DNA of 5,416 nucleotides, taken from positions 1 to 5,416 of the forward strand of contig MVAA01000005.1 of the NCBI GenBank assembly GCA_003266105.1, given 5' to 3'. The stretch comes from Methanosphaera sp. rholeuAM6 (GTDB lineage Archaea > Methanobacteriota > Methanobacteria > Methanobacteriales > Methanobacteriaceae). Under the pieces are notes generated by a model that had not been told where the DNA came from, did no database searches, and saw only the letters and a program-made list of their open reading frames with translations. The position numbers and the translations under genes are program-made. Shown in pieces: positions 1 through 5,416 of this stretch; positions within the stretch are counted from its first letter, which is position 1, and every line of letters begins with the position of its first letter.

Positions 1-103
1 GGGTATTCATTTTAGGATAAAATGAACTGATAAAAGGAGTAATTGTATATCAATACACATCAACAAAATATTATGTGGAGAAACATTCACATTTATAATC
101 ATA

Positions 104-432
104 GCAAAATTCAAACAATTCTAAATACAGTGTAAAACAGCACGTTCACGGTAAACAAACAGGACCTAGTGATTACAACTGAGGTCAAATTCAACAAGGG
201 CAACTTCACCATTACAGGAACATTCGTAGACAAAAACGGTAACAAACTCGCTAACAGTAAGATAAGGGTAAACATCAACGGCAAGGCAGTATATGTCAAA
301 ACTGACTCAAACGGTACTTACACCTACAGTGAGATGATTACCGTTAAAACAATCAAGTACAACGTTTACTATGGTGGAAGTGCTAACTATAACAGTTACA
401 CCAGCAGTAAGACTACGTTGACTGTTGCTTAG
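104..432 (+). pseudogene. 3' remnant of an Ig-repeat adhesin-like protein gene
   Basis: The open frame from 136 to the TAG at 430-432 encodes one complete Ig-like repeat of the archaeal adhesin type. It runs from TTEVKFNKGNFTITGTF through VNINGKAVYVKTD and YTYSEM to YYGGSANYNSYTSSKTTLTV. The frame could begin at a GTG at 169, but nothing like a good ribosome binding site precedes it. Repeat-like sequence also continues upstream of that GTG: residues STFTV at 139-153 are the typical last strand of a preceding repeat, and AKFKQ in another frame at 104-118 looks like the KFK motif just before such a strand. An in-frame TAA at 133-135 and this apparent frameshift separate them. I therefore read it as the decayed end of a larger secreted protein and not an 87-residue gene. 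There is no signal peptide. Codon use resembles the intact adhesin at 1965. Confidence 0.75.
268..429 (+). repeat. Direct repeat copy 1 (adhesin terminal repeat)
   Basis: This copy aligns without gaps over 54 codons to 1539-1700. I count 29 differing bases of 162 (82% identity), with 19 codons differing silently and 7 changing the residue. The two copies lie in the same orientation and flank the vapBC operon. Confidence 0.8.
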
Positions 433-575
433 AACATCTTCTCCCTTTATTTTTTTTCTTTTCTTCTTTGTGGTTTTTTTTGTGTTGTTTCATTTTTTTG
501 TTGTTGTTTTTCATTGATTTTAAGTATTTTTTTTTATTAGGTATTTTTTCTTCTATGAGTTCTTTTTTTAAATTA
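433..575 (+). terminator. T-rich tract, probable archaeal terminator region
   Basis: Directly after the stop of the adhesin remnant the + strand becomes extremely T-rich: 72 of the 100 bases from 451 to 550 are T, with several runs of seven or more. Archaeal RNA polymerase terminates at oligo-T stretches on the non-template strand, so this is a plausible multi-site terminator for the former adhesin gene. It contains no credible coding sequence and no obvious hairpin. Confidence 0.5.
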
Positions 576-581
576 AGAACT

Positions 582-606
582 TTTATATAATGGGTACTAT
601 ATAAAT
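582..606 (+). promoter_or_regulatory. vapBC promoter: two TATA boxes forming an inverted repeat
   Basis: TTTATATA at 582-589 and TATATAAA at 598-605 are both good archaeal TATA boxes. They are perfect reverse complements of each other, separated by 8 bases. Transcription usually starts about 25-30 bases downstream of such a box, which predicts a start near 608-630. That leaves a short leader carrying the ribosome binding site of vapB. VapB-type antitoxins with an AbrB fold bind palindromes over their own promoters, so the symmetry may be the autoregulatory operator. The AT-rich composition makes chance symmetry possible. Confidence 0.55.
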
Positions 607-630
607 ATGTTTATCAGAATATTTTTTGTT

Positions 631-639
631 GGAGCTGAT
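631..639 (+). promoter_or_regulatory. Ribosome binding site deciding the vapB start
   Basis: GGAGCTGAT differs from the ideal archaeal GGAGGTGAT by one base and lies just upstream of the ATG at 646. It is downstream of the earlier in-frame ATG at 607, so it supports 646 as the true start. Confidence 0.6.
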
Positions 640-645
640 GAGGTT

Positions 646-882
646 ATGGTTGTTACTAAAATAAGTAAAGGTTTTAAAATTACTATTCCTAATATTATTC
701 GCAAGGAATTGGATATTGCTGAAGTGGATAATATTGAATGGATAATTAATGAAAATAGAAATATTGAATTGATTCCTAGAAAAAAGAAGTCAATGGATGA
801 TTTGATTGGTATTATTAGTGATGATGATTTGGATGCTGTTGAATCATGCAGGAAAGCTTCCAAAGGAGAATTAGGAGAATGA
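646..882 (+). CDS. vapB: VapB-type antitoxin, AbrB/MazE-like
   Basis: This encodes 78 residues. Residues 4-46 (TKISKGFKITIP, then IRKEL and IELIPR) follow the swapped-hairpin AbrB/SpoVT/MazE DNA-binding fold, which dimerises and binds the operon's own promoter. Residues 49-78 (MDDLIGIISDDDLDAVE and KASKGEL) form the acidic, flexible tail that in this family lies over the active site of the VapC toxin and blocks it. I chose ATG 646 over the in-frame ATG at 607 because the fold begins right after it, a good ribosome binding site precedes it, and 607 overlaps or precedes the predicted transcription start. The stop overlaps the start of vapC by ATGA, so the two are translated together. All eight Asp codons are GAT. 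The toxin partner is immediately downstream, which makes the assignment firm. The natural stimulus is unknown. Confidence 0.88.
   Translation: MVVTKISKGFKITIPNIIRKELDIAEVDNIEWIINENRNIELIPRKKKSMDDLIGIISDDDLDAVESCRKASKGELGE
862..868 (+). promoter_or_regulatory. Ribosome binding site of vapC inside vapB
   Basis: AAAGGAG lies 10 bases before the ATG at 879. A second GGAG at 874-877 is too close to the start to serve it. The site favours 879 over the earlier in-frame ATG at 846, which would add 11 residues that are not part of the PIN domain. Confidence 0.55.
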
Positions 883-1268
883 TTCTTGTTGATAGTAATT
901 ATATGATATCTCTTATGAATGATAGTGATAAAAATCATGGAAGGGCTAAAGAATTGTTTTCCATGGTGAAAAGACGGCAGAAAGTTATGCCGGTTTTGAT
1001 GTTGTCTGAGGCTGTTACCAGTGTTGGTAGTAGAAAAAGGGGTAAGGTTGCCAAATTGTTGTATGATACTTTGATTGATAATTTTGAAATTTATTATCCG
1101 ACTTCTGTTGAAATTGATCTTGCTATGCAATGTGTGCTTAAGTATGATGGGACTTTGGCTTTGGCTGATTGTTTGGCAGTTTTGATTATGGAAAAAATGG
1201 GTATTAGTGAAATAGTGTCTTTTGATGATGATTTTGATAAGGTTGATGGAATCATCAGACTTTGTTAA
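879..1268 (+). CDS. vapC: VapC-type PIN-domain ribonuclease toxin
   Basis: This encodes 129 residues, a normal length for VapC. The whole protein is one PIN domain, a metal-dependent RNase that in characterised VapC toxins cuts tRNA or rRNA and stops translation. The acidic active-site residues are all present: D5 in MILVDSN, E44 in LSEA, D97 in LADCLA, and D116 with D118 in the C-terminal SFDDDFD signature. It therefore looks catalytically intact. I chose ATG 879 because the PIN fold starts exactly there, a ribosome binding site lies 10 bases upstream, and it overlaps the vapB stop as ATGA. All 13 Asp codons are GAT, and the gene is about one third GC, lower than the roughly 45% seen in the nearby adhesin. 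The RNA target cannot be told from sequence. The complex with VapB presumably represses the promoter at 582-606. Confidence 0.9.
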   Translation: MILVDSNYMISLMNDSDKNHGRAKELFSMVKRRQKVMPVLMLSEAVTSVGSRKRGKVAKLLYDTLIDNFEIYYPTSVEIDLAMQCVLKYDGTLALADCLAVLIMEKMGISEIVSFDDDFDKVDGIIRLC

Positions 1269-1490
1269 TAATAGGATCTGTGACAATTATCTTTTTAAGC
1301 CATATTAATTGTATAAATGTATAAAGCATTTATTTAATGAAATGTAGGGATATCCGTGATTATCAGAATATGATTATAACAATGTTGTTAGAAAAACTTA
1401 AAAAAAGAGAATGTTGCACCTTCTTGGACAAAACGTAAAAAAAAATATTATAATTCATAATTTAACATTTAACAATTTCAATAACCATAT
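1269..1490. other. AT-rich gap without a convincing gene
   Basis: This lies between vapC and the second adhesin remnant. The only notable frame is 1337-1438 (33 residues, starting MKCRDIRDYQNM). It has no ribosome binding site and I do not recognise it, so it may be a fragment or chance. A short T run near 1291 might end vapBC transcription. The last part (1471-1490) may be decayed adhesin sequence: NNFNN in one frame resembles the GNF strand of remnant 1. Confidence 0.4.
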
Positions 1491-1709
1491 ATAATTGATG
1501 ATAATACTGTATCAATCCCGAGAAATAGTATGAAGAGTGTTAACATCAATGACAGGGCAGGCTATGTTAAAACGGACTCCACTGGTACATACACCTACAG
1601 TGAAATGATAACCGTCAAGACCATAAAGTGCAAAGTATACTATGGTGGCAGTGCCAACTACAACAGTTACACCAGCAGTAAGACCACGCTTACCGTTCTT
1701 AAGCTTTAA
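1491..1709 (+). pseudogene. Second 3' remnant of an Ig-repeat adhesin-like protein gene
   Basis: An open frame after a TAA at 1482-1484 runs to the TAA at 1707-1709. It encodes the second half of an Ig-like repeat: VNINDRAGYVKTD, YTYSEM, YYGGSANYN and SSKTTLTV. It could be read from an ATG at 1530 as 59 residues, but no ribosome binding site precedes that codon. Similarity to the remnant at 136-432 also continues upstream of it (IDDN and NS before the VNIN strand). The first half of the repeat and everything before it are missing or unrecognisable. The stop lies three codons later than in remnant 1, after LKL. It is most likely a dead gene end, not a small protein gene. It keeps a terminator-like hairpin downstream. 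Confidence 0.75.
1539..1700 (+). repeat. Direct repeat copy 2 (adhesin terminal repeat)
   Basis: This is the partner of 268-429 in the same orientation, 82% identical over 162 bases by direct count. The two copies enclose about 1.1 kb containing vapBC and its promoter. Confidence 0.8.
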
Positions 1710-1726
1710 TCTTCCTTGAATGTTAT

Positions 1727-1781
1727 GGATTGGGATTATGGTCTTTTTCTAGTCCCGATTCCTTTTTTTTCTTATTTTTTT
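1727..1781 (+). terminator. Hairpin plus T-tract terminator
   Basis: The arms GGATTGGGATT (1727-1737) and AGTCCCGATTCC (1751-1762) can pair with one mismatch, one bulged G and one G-U pair. A T-rich tract (1763-1781, interrupted by a C and an A) follows at once. This looks like the original terminator of the adhesin gene now reduced to the remnant at 1491-1709, and it insulates the intact adhesin gene downstream. Confidence 0.6.
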
Positions 1782-1840
1782 AGCATGTCATAACGAATTG
1801 TTTTTGTAAAAAAAAAGTGTTTAATATTCTTATAACATTA

Positions 1841-1849
1841 TTTATATAC
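1841..1849 (+). promoter_or_regulatory. Candidate TATA box of the adhesin gene
   Basis: TTTATATAC is the best archaeal TATA match in the 1782-1964 gap. It would place transcription start near 1868-1873 and give a leader of roughly 95 bases. Weaker TA-rich stretches closer to the gene leave too little room for the ribosome binding site or match less well. Confidence 0.4.
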
Positions 1850-1946
1850 AAAAATATTTAACACTAGAACAATATATCTATTAACTATAACAATCCCAAA
1901 CAACTCACATTTTCCATACACTTTTAATAACAATGGAATAATATAC

Positions 1947-1955
1947 AGAGGAGGA
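1947..1955 (+). promoter_or_regulatory. Strong ribosome binding site of the adhesin gene
   Basis: AGAGGAGGA contains a full AGGAGG (1949-1954) 10 bases before the ATG at 1965. It fixes that start, which also opens directly into a signal peptide. Confidence 0.8.
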
Positions 1956-1964
1956 TTTTTTAGG

Positions 1965-4529
1965 ATGATAAATAAGAACATTAGGGCAATGCTACTGTTT
2001 ATTGCATTATGCGTTCTCTTTGTCGGAATTGTAAATGCTGCCGATGTTGATTCAGGTGATTCAGCGGGCACTCTACTTTCCGGGAATACGCAGCCGGACA
2101 CACCGGTTGGTGAAGTTCAGGATAATGTAATGGACAATGGCAAGGCCATCAGAAAAGACGTTAAGACGAATATTGTTAAAACAGCCACGGACAAGCAAAA
2201 GACAAAAATTGACATAGATTATGTTCCGGATGTGTCCGTTGGAGACGTTATTAGTATTAGGGGAACTTTCACCGATGCCAATGACACTCCGATAAAGGGC
2301 ACTAGTCTGCAGTTTGCCGTTGACGATGACAGTTCATCTGCCAGGACGGACAACAGCGGAGTTTTCTCCAAGATTTATCTTGCAGATGTGCCCGGCAACA
2401 AGACGGTCACGGTATCATATGGTGGAAACTCCAAGTATGCCGCAACAAGTGCCGAGAGAACCTTCACTGTCAGTGGCAAGTATTCAACACGAATAGTGCT
2501 TGACGGCATCAAGAACGTTACGCTTGGAGATAAGGTGACTGTAAGCGGTCACTTGTACTATAATCAGTCAACTCCTCTCAAGCAGGCATCAATGACCATA
2601 AACCTTAATGGTCAAAAGAAAAACGCAAGGACAGACAAGACCGGGTACTTCTCATACACCACAAGGGCTAATAAGACTGGTATCAGCACTGTCACGGTAA
2701 CATATCAGGGAAGCGACAAGTATAAGGATTCCTTTGCAGTTAAGGTCTTCACTGTCAGGCCGGCTGTTGTGGCAACGGACATTTCATTAAACGACATTCC
2801 ATCTACCACTCTTGGAAGCACTGTTAAAGTCACGGGGAATTTGACCTATGACAAGACCAGGCCGCTTAAAAAGGCCACAGTAACCGTTAACGTTAACGGA
2901 GAAAAGAAGACTGTCACAACAGACAGCAAAGGACATTTCTCATACACCCTTAAGGCTGCAAAGACAGGTATCAACACTGTAACTGCAACCTACAGGGGTA
3001 ACGATAAGTATCGGGCTTCTGTTGCCGTAGAGGTTTTCACGGTTAAAGCGGACAGTCCACAGAAAACCTACATATCATTGGATGACATTCCAAAAACCGC
3101 ACTTGGAAAGACCGTAACGATAAGCGGACGCTACACCTATGGCCAGTCCAAGCCGTTAAGGCAGACTTCCATGATTGTAAACGTAAATGGGGGTAAGGCT
3201 TACACTAAAACCGACAAGAACGGTTACTTCTCATACACCTGTATGGCTAATAAGACTGGAATAAATACGGTAACAGTATCCTATCCCGGAAACGATAAGT
3301 TCAAGGGCGCATCCGCAAGCAAAAGATTCACTGTAGAATCATCCGCTCCTCAGGAAACATACATATCCCTGAACAACATTCCGGGATGCGATCTTGGAGA
3401 CACGGTAACGGTAAGCGGACACTACTACTATGGACTCAACCAGCCGTTAAGACAGACTTCAATGCTGGTAAACGTTAACGGCCATAAGGCATACGCCAAA
3501 ACAGACAATAACGGTTACTTCTCATATGAATACACTACAACAAGATCAGGAGTAAACACAGTATCGGTATCATATCCTGGAACCGACAGATTCAAGGGCG
3601 CCACTGCAATGAAAGTCTTCACGGTCACGGGTCGTCAGGCTACAAGAATACAGTTAAACGACATTCCTGAAACAAGTCTTGGAAACACTGTAACGGTAAG
3701 CGGACACTACTACTACGCACTAACGCAGCCATTAAGACTGACATCAGTGCTTGTTAACCTTAACGGCCAGAAGGCATACGCAAAGACTGATGATGACGGT
3801 TACTTTGCGCAATCATTCAAGGCAACAAAGGCCGGTATAAACACTGTGAATGTTTCATATGCAGGAACAGAGAAGTTCAAGGGAACGTCTACCGTAAAAA
3901 CGTTCAACGTCAAATCTTCAGGTCCACAGGAAACATACATCACAATAAACGATATTCCAATAAAGTCAGTTGGAGATTCTGTAACGATAAGCGGACGCTA
4001 CACCTATGGCAACTCTCAGCCTTTAAGACAGACTTCAATGCTCGTGGACGTAAACGGACAGAAGGCATATGCAAAGACTGACGACAGGGGATACTATTCA
4101 TACACGATCAAGGCCGATAAGATGGGAACCAATAACGTCACAGTATCCTATGCAGGTACTGCAAACTTCAAAGCTGCAACGGCATCCAAGACATTCACGG
4201 TAACAAACAATACCAGGATGGAAACGCTCTACTTCAACGGCAAGAATTATATCAGCAAAGTGGTTGATGACGTGTCGCTGGCCATTTCCTATTCATCTGA
4301 CAAGGCTTCACAGTATGGTCAGGGCGTAATTGCCGAAATTGATTCAAGGGGAGTGGACACTCCAACGCTTAACTCACTTGTCAAGGCAAAATATTATTTC
4401 AAAAACAGTGCTGGAGATGTAATTACAAGGGTTGTTGATGCAACCGATTCCTCATTTGTTAAAACCTCCCTGATTGATGGTTACCTACCTTATAAGGTGG
4501 ATGCATTCATTACTAAGCTTACCGGCTAG
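1965..4529 (+). CDS. Secreted Ig-repeat adhesin-like protein
   Basis: This encodes 854 residues. Residues 1-25 are a classic signal peptide: MINKNIR, a hydrophobic core AMLLFIALCVLFVGIV, and cleavage after VNA. A polar charged linker (about 27-79) leads to seven tandem Ig-like repeats of 90-91 residues at 80-169, 174-264, 270-360, 367-457, 464-554, 559-649 and 656-746. Each goes from an LGDTVTVSG strand through VNVNGxKAYAKTDxxGYFSY to VTVSYxGxxKFK and ends in FTV. They resemble bacterial/archaeal Ig-like (Big-type) domains of the adhesin-like proteins of Methanobacteriales. Residues 747-854 form a mixed, repeat-free domain that I do not recognise. About ten N-x-S/T sequons suggest surface glycosylation. 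There is no C-terminal membrane helix, sorting signal or visible pseudomurein-binding repeat, so the anchor is unclear. The protein is probably at or outside the cell wall and may bind other cells or surfaces, which is inferred from family and architecture. It appears to be a single-gene unit. Confidence 0.88.
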   Translation: MINKNIRAMLLFIALCVLFVGIVNAADVDSGDSAGTLLSGNTQPDTPVGEVQDNVMDNGKAIRKDVKTNIVKTATDKQKTKIDIDYVPDVSVGDVISIRGTFTDANDTPIKGTSLQFAVDDDSSSARTDNSGVFSKIYLADVPGNKTVTVSYGGNSKYAATSAERTFTVSGKYSTRIVLDGIKNVTLGDKVTVSGHLYYNQSTPLKQASMTINLNGQKKNARTDKTGYFSYTTRANKTGISTVTVTYQGSDKYKDSFAVKVFTVRPAVVATDISLNDIPSTTLGSTVKVTGNLTYDKTRPLKKATVTVNVNGEKKTVTTDSKGHFSYTLKAAKTGINTVTATYRGNDKYRASVAVEVFTVKADSPQKTYISLDDIPKTALGKTVTISGRYTYGQSKPLRQTSMIVNVNGGKAYTKTDKNGYFSYTCMANKTGINTVTVSYPGNDKFKGASASKRFTVESSAPQETYISLNNIPGCDLGDTVTVSGHYYYGLNQPLRQTSMLVNVNGHKAYAKTDNNGYFSYEYTTTRSGVNTVSVSYPGTDRFKGATAMKVFTVTGRQATRIQLNDIPETSLGNTVTVSGHYYYALTQPLRLTSVLVNLNGQKAYAKTDDDGYFAQSFKATKAGINTVNVSYAGTEKFKGTSTVKTFNVKSSGPQETYITINDIPIKSVGDSVTISGRYTYGNSQPLRQTSMLVDVNGQKAYAKTDDRGYYSYTIKADKMGTNNVTVSYAGTANFKAATASKTFTVTNNTRMETLYFNGKNYISKVVDDVSLAISYSSDKASQYGQGVIAEIDSRGVDTPTLNSLVKAKYYFKNSAGDVITRVVDATDSSFVKTSLIDGYLPYKVDAFITKLTG
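2202..4202 (+). repeat. Seven tandem ~270-300 bp repeats encoding Ig-like domains
   Basis: Units begin at about 2202, 2484, 2772, 3063, 3354, 3639 and 3930. The first is the most divergent, and units 4-7 are the most alike. Units 4 and 7 share a 30-base exact match (3114-3143 and 3981-4010). Units 5 and 6 share a 26-base exact match (3405-3430 and 3690-3715). The linkers before units 4, 5 and 7 share a SPQ/APQ/GPQ motif, while the linker before unit 6 differs (TGRQ). This suggests growth by duplication or homogenisation by recombination. Confidence 0.85.
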
Positions 4530-4640
4530 TGGGGAATGTTTAGATGAATGTTAATTTGACCACCTTTAAATTATTTTTTTTGATGAGTTATTTTTATTGT
4601 TTTTAGAGTTGCTGTCTGTTTTTTTTTGGTGAATGATTCT
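4530..4640 (+). terminator. T-rich region after the adhesin gene
   Basis: Runs of eight T (4574-4581) and nine T (4619-4627) follow the TAG of the adhesin gene in a T-rich background. They fit archaeal oligo-T termination. I saw no strong hairpin and no gene here. Confidence 0.45.
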
Positions 4641-4704
4641 TTTTTGGAATATTTTTTCTATATTTTCTTTAAATTTTTGTGTTTTTCATAGTATTTTATT
4701 GTCA

Positions 4705-4748
4705 TTTATATATAAACTGGAATATTTTATAATAAATTATTTATATAA
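4705..4748 (+). promoter_or_regulatory. Promoter region of the HNH gene
   Basis: Two TATA boxes are visible: TTTATATATAAA at 4705-4716 and TTTATATAA at 4740-4748. The second predicts a start near 4767-4772, giving a leader of about 25 bases that contains the ribosome binding site. This gives the HNH gene its own promoter, separate from the adhesin gene. Confidence 0.5.
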
Positions 4749-4778
4749 AAAAGTTCAATATATTATTATAGAAAATAA

Positions 4779-4786
4779 GAAGGTGA
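4779..4786 (+). promoter_or_regulatory. Ribosome binding site deciding the HNH gene start
   Basis: GAAGGTGA (one base from GGAGGTGA) lies 8 bases before the ATG at 4795. The open frame extends upstream to 4633, but that part is AT-rich promoter sequence and encodes nothing protein-like. Confidence 0.75.
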
Positions 4787-4794
4787 ATAAAAGT

Positions 4795-5355
4795 ATGAAC
4801 AGCAGAAAATATTTACAGACACAACTATGGGCCAATGACATACGAACACGCGACAACAACCGGTGTTTCGTATGCGGCTCAACACAACAGCTCCAGGTAC
4901 ATCACATCTACGGCGTCAAGGATTACGGCTTTCTCTTCTCAGATATATCCAACGGCATAACACTATGTGAAAAATGTCACTGCAAATACCATCAGCTATA
5001 CCCCGAGGTAAACCCATACACCTGGAGCCAGTTTCTACTGAAAAACGAATGGAATGCATCAAGCATCCTCATAAGCTACGACAACGGAAGCAAAAGAGAA
5101 ATAGCATTATACCCATCAAGGGACGAGAAAAGCTCAAACAAACCACTGTTAAACAAAAGCATTCGAAGCACAGTAATACACCTGGTGCAGACAAGCGGAT
5201 TTGACAACGGGATAACACCAATCGACTGGCTCAACCTTTGCATGGACGAAGTCTACGGAATAGGGAATGAAAGAACCGAAGAGGAAGTAAACTATCTTGT
5301 AAAAAGGGGAATATTTGAAAAGGTCGGAAAAAGAAATGTGAGAATGGACGTTTAA
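4795..5355 (+). CDS. HNH endonuclease-like protein with a probable winged-helix C-terminus
   Basis: This encodes 186 residues. The N-terminal half (about 12-69) is a zinc-finger type HNH domain. It has C24-x2-C27 (RCFVCG), H36-H37 (VHHI), N53 (SNGITLC), and C58-x2-C61 followed by H62 and H66. The four cysteines should bind structural zinc, and the His/Asn residues form the metal-dependent nuclease site, so it looks catalytically intact. Residues 70-115 are a polar connecting region. Residues 118-186 (IRSTVIHLVQ, then TEEEVNYLVKRGIFEKVGKRNVRM) have the pattern of a winged helix-turn-helix: a helix, a Gly turn, then the wing strands, somewhat like the C-terminus of archaeal MCM. This would give a nuclease with its own DNA-binding module. 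There is no intron, intein, methylase or terminase nearby. It could be a stand-alone homing-type, defence or mobile-element nuclease, and its role is unknown. Codon use is rich in C- and A-ending codons (8 of 10 Asp are GAC). It has its own promoter and ribosome binding site. Confidence 0.82.
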   Translation: MNSRKYLQTQLWANDIRTRDNNRCFVCGSTQQLQVHHIYGVKDYGFLFSDISNGITLCEKCHCKYHQLYPEVNPYTWSQFLLKNEWNASSILISYDNGSKREIALYPSRDEKSSNKPLLNKSIRSTVIHLVQTSGFDNGITPIDWLNLCMDEVYGIGNERTEEEVNYLVKRGIFEKVGKRNVRMDV

Positions 5356-5396
5356 TATATTTATAGGAATATTAGTCTTTCGTAATGAAGCTATTG

Positions 5397-5403
5397 TTTT
5401 TTT
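5397..5403 (+). terminator. Candidate T-run terminator after the HNH gene
   Basis: A run of seven T occurs about 40 bases after the TAA of the HNH gene, the first such run downstream. No hairpin was seen, and the window ends too soon to see more. Confidence 0.3.
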
Positions 5404-5416
5404 CATACTTTTATGT

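Noticed and set aside
169..432. An 87-residue protein starting at GTG 169
   Set aside because: There is no ribosome binding site or signal peptide, and adhesin repeat sequence continues upstream of the GTG past a stop codon, so it is a truncated gene end.
597..1286. Long open frame of 229 codons on the - strand
   Set aside because: It is the antisense of vapBC. It stays open because the strongly T-ending codons of vapBC give few stops on the other strand. Its product is low-complexity (many I, S, N, H) and there is no start signal.
1530..1709. A 59-residue protein starting at ATG 1530
   Set aside because: No ribosome binding site precedes it, and homology to the first remnant continues upstream of the ATG. 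It starts in the middle of a repeat fold.
268..4202. The remnants as silent donor cassettes for the intact adhesin gene
   Set aside because: The remnants are close to each other but belong to a different repeat subtype from the seven repeats of the intact gene (YYGGSANYNSYTSSKTTLTV against SYxGxxKFKxATAxKxFTV). I saw no long exact DNA match that would support gene conversion into it.
2202..4202. CRISPR-like or other non-coding repeat array
   Set aside because: The repeats are 270-300 bases, in frame, imperfect, and encode protein domains without unique spacers.
4633..4794. Upstream extension of the HNH frame with a hydrophobic N-terminus
   Set aside because: It reads through the T-rich terminator and TATA region. 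The hydrophobic residues come from T-rich DNA, and the clear ribosome binding site and the start of the HNH protein are at 4795.

Overview
The window looks like an accessory stretch of a methanogenic archaeon of the Methanobacteriales (Methanobrevibacter- or Methanosphaera-like). This rests on three things seen in the sequence: archaeal TATA boxes of the form TTTATATA with strong GGAGGTGA-type ribosome binding sites, long T-rich gaps between genes, and a large secreted protein made of tandem Ig-like repeats of the kind these gut methanogens carry as 'adhesin-like proteins'. The genus is inferred and not proven. No tRNA, rRNA, CRISPR array or intact insertion sequence was seen.

Layout, all on the + strand. 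(1) About 104-432 is the broken 3' end of an Ig-repeat adhesin gene, followed by a very T-rich tract. (2) 646-1268 is a compact vapB-vapC toxin-antitoxin operon with an ATGA overlap and a symmetric TATA/operator-like element at 582-605. (3) 1269-1490 is a gap with no convincing gene. (4) About 1491-1709 is a second broken adhesin 3' end, a paralogue of the first (82% nucleotide identity over 162 bases), ending in a hairpin plus T tract. (5) 1965-4529 is an intact 854-residue secreted protein with a signal peptide, seven Ig-like repeats and a C-terminal domain of about 108 residues that I do not recognise. (6) 4795-5355 is a 186-residue HNH endonuclease-like protein with a probable winged-helix C-terminus. 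The window ends in a short T-rich gap.

The adhesin genes suggest a locus where surface-protein genes are gained, duplicated and lost. The toxin-antitoxin pair sits exactly between two related adhesin remnants and has very different codon use from its neighbours (all 21 Asp codons are GAT, while the HNH gene uses GAC for 8 of 10), so it probably has a different origin or history. The HNH gene has its own promoter and ribosome binding site. A functional link between it and the adhesin is possible but not shown. I found no clear evidence of a wholly new system. The most unusual items are the vapBC-between-remnants layout, the HNH plus winged-helix protein, and the unassigned C-terminal domain of the adhesin.
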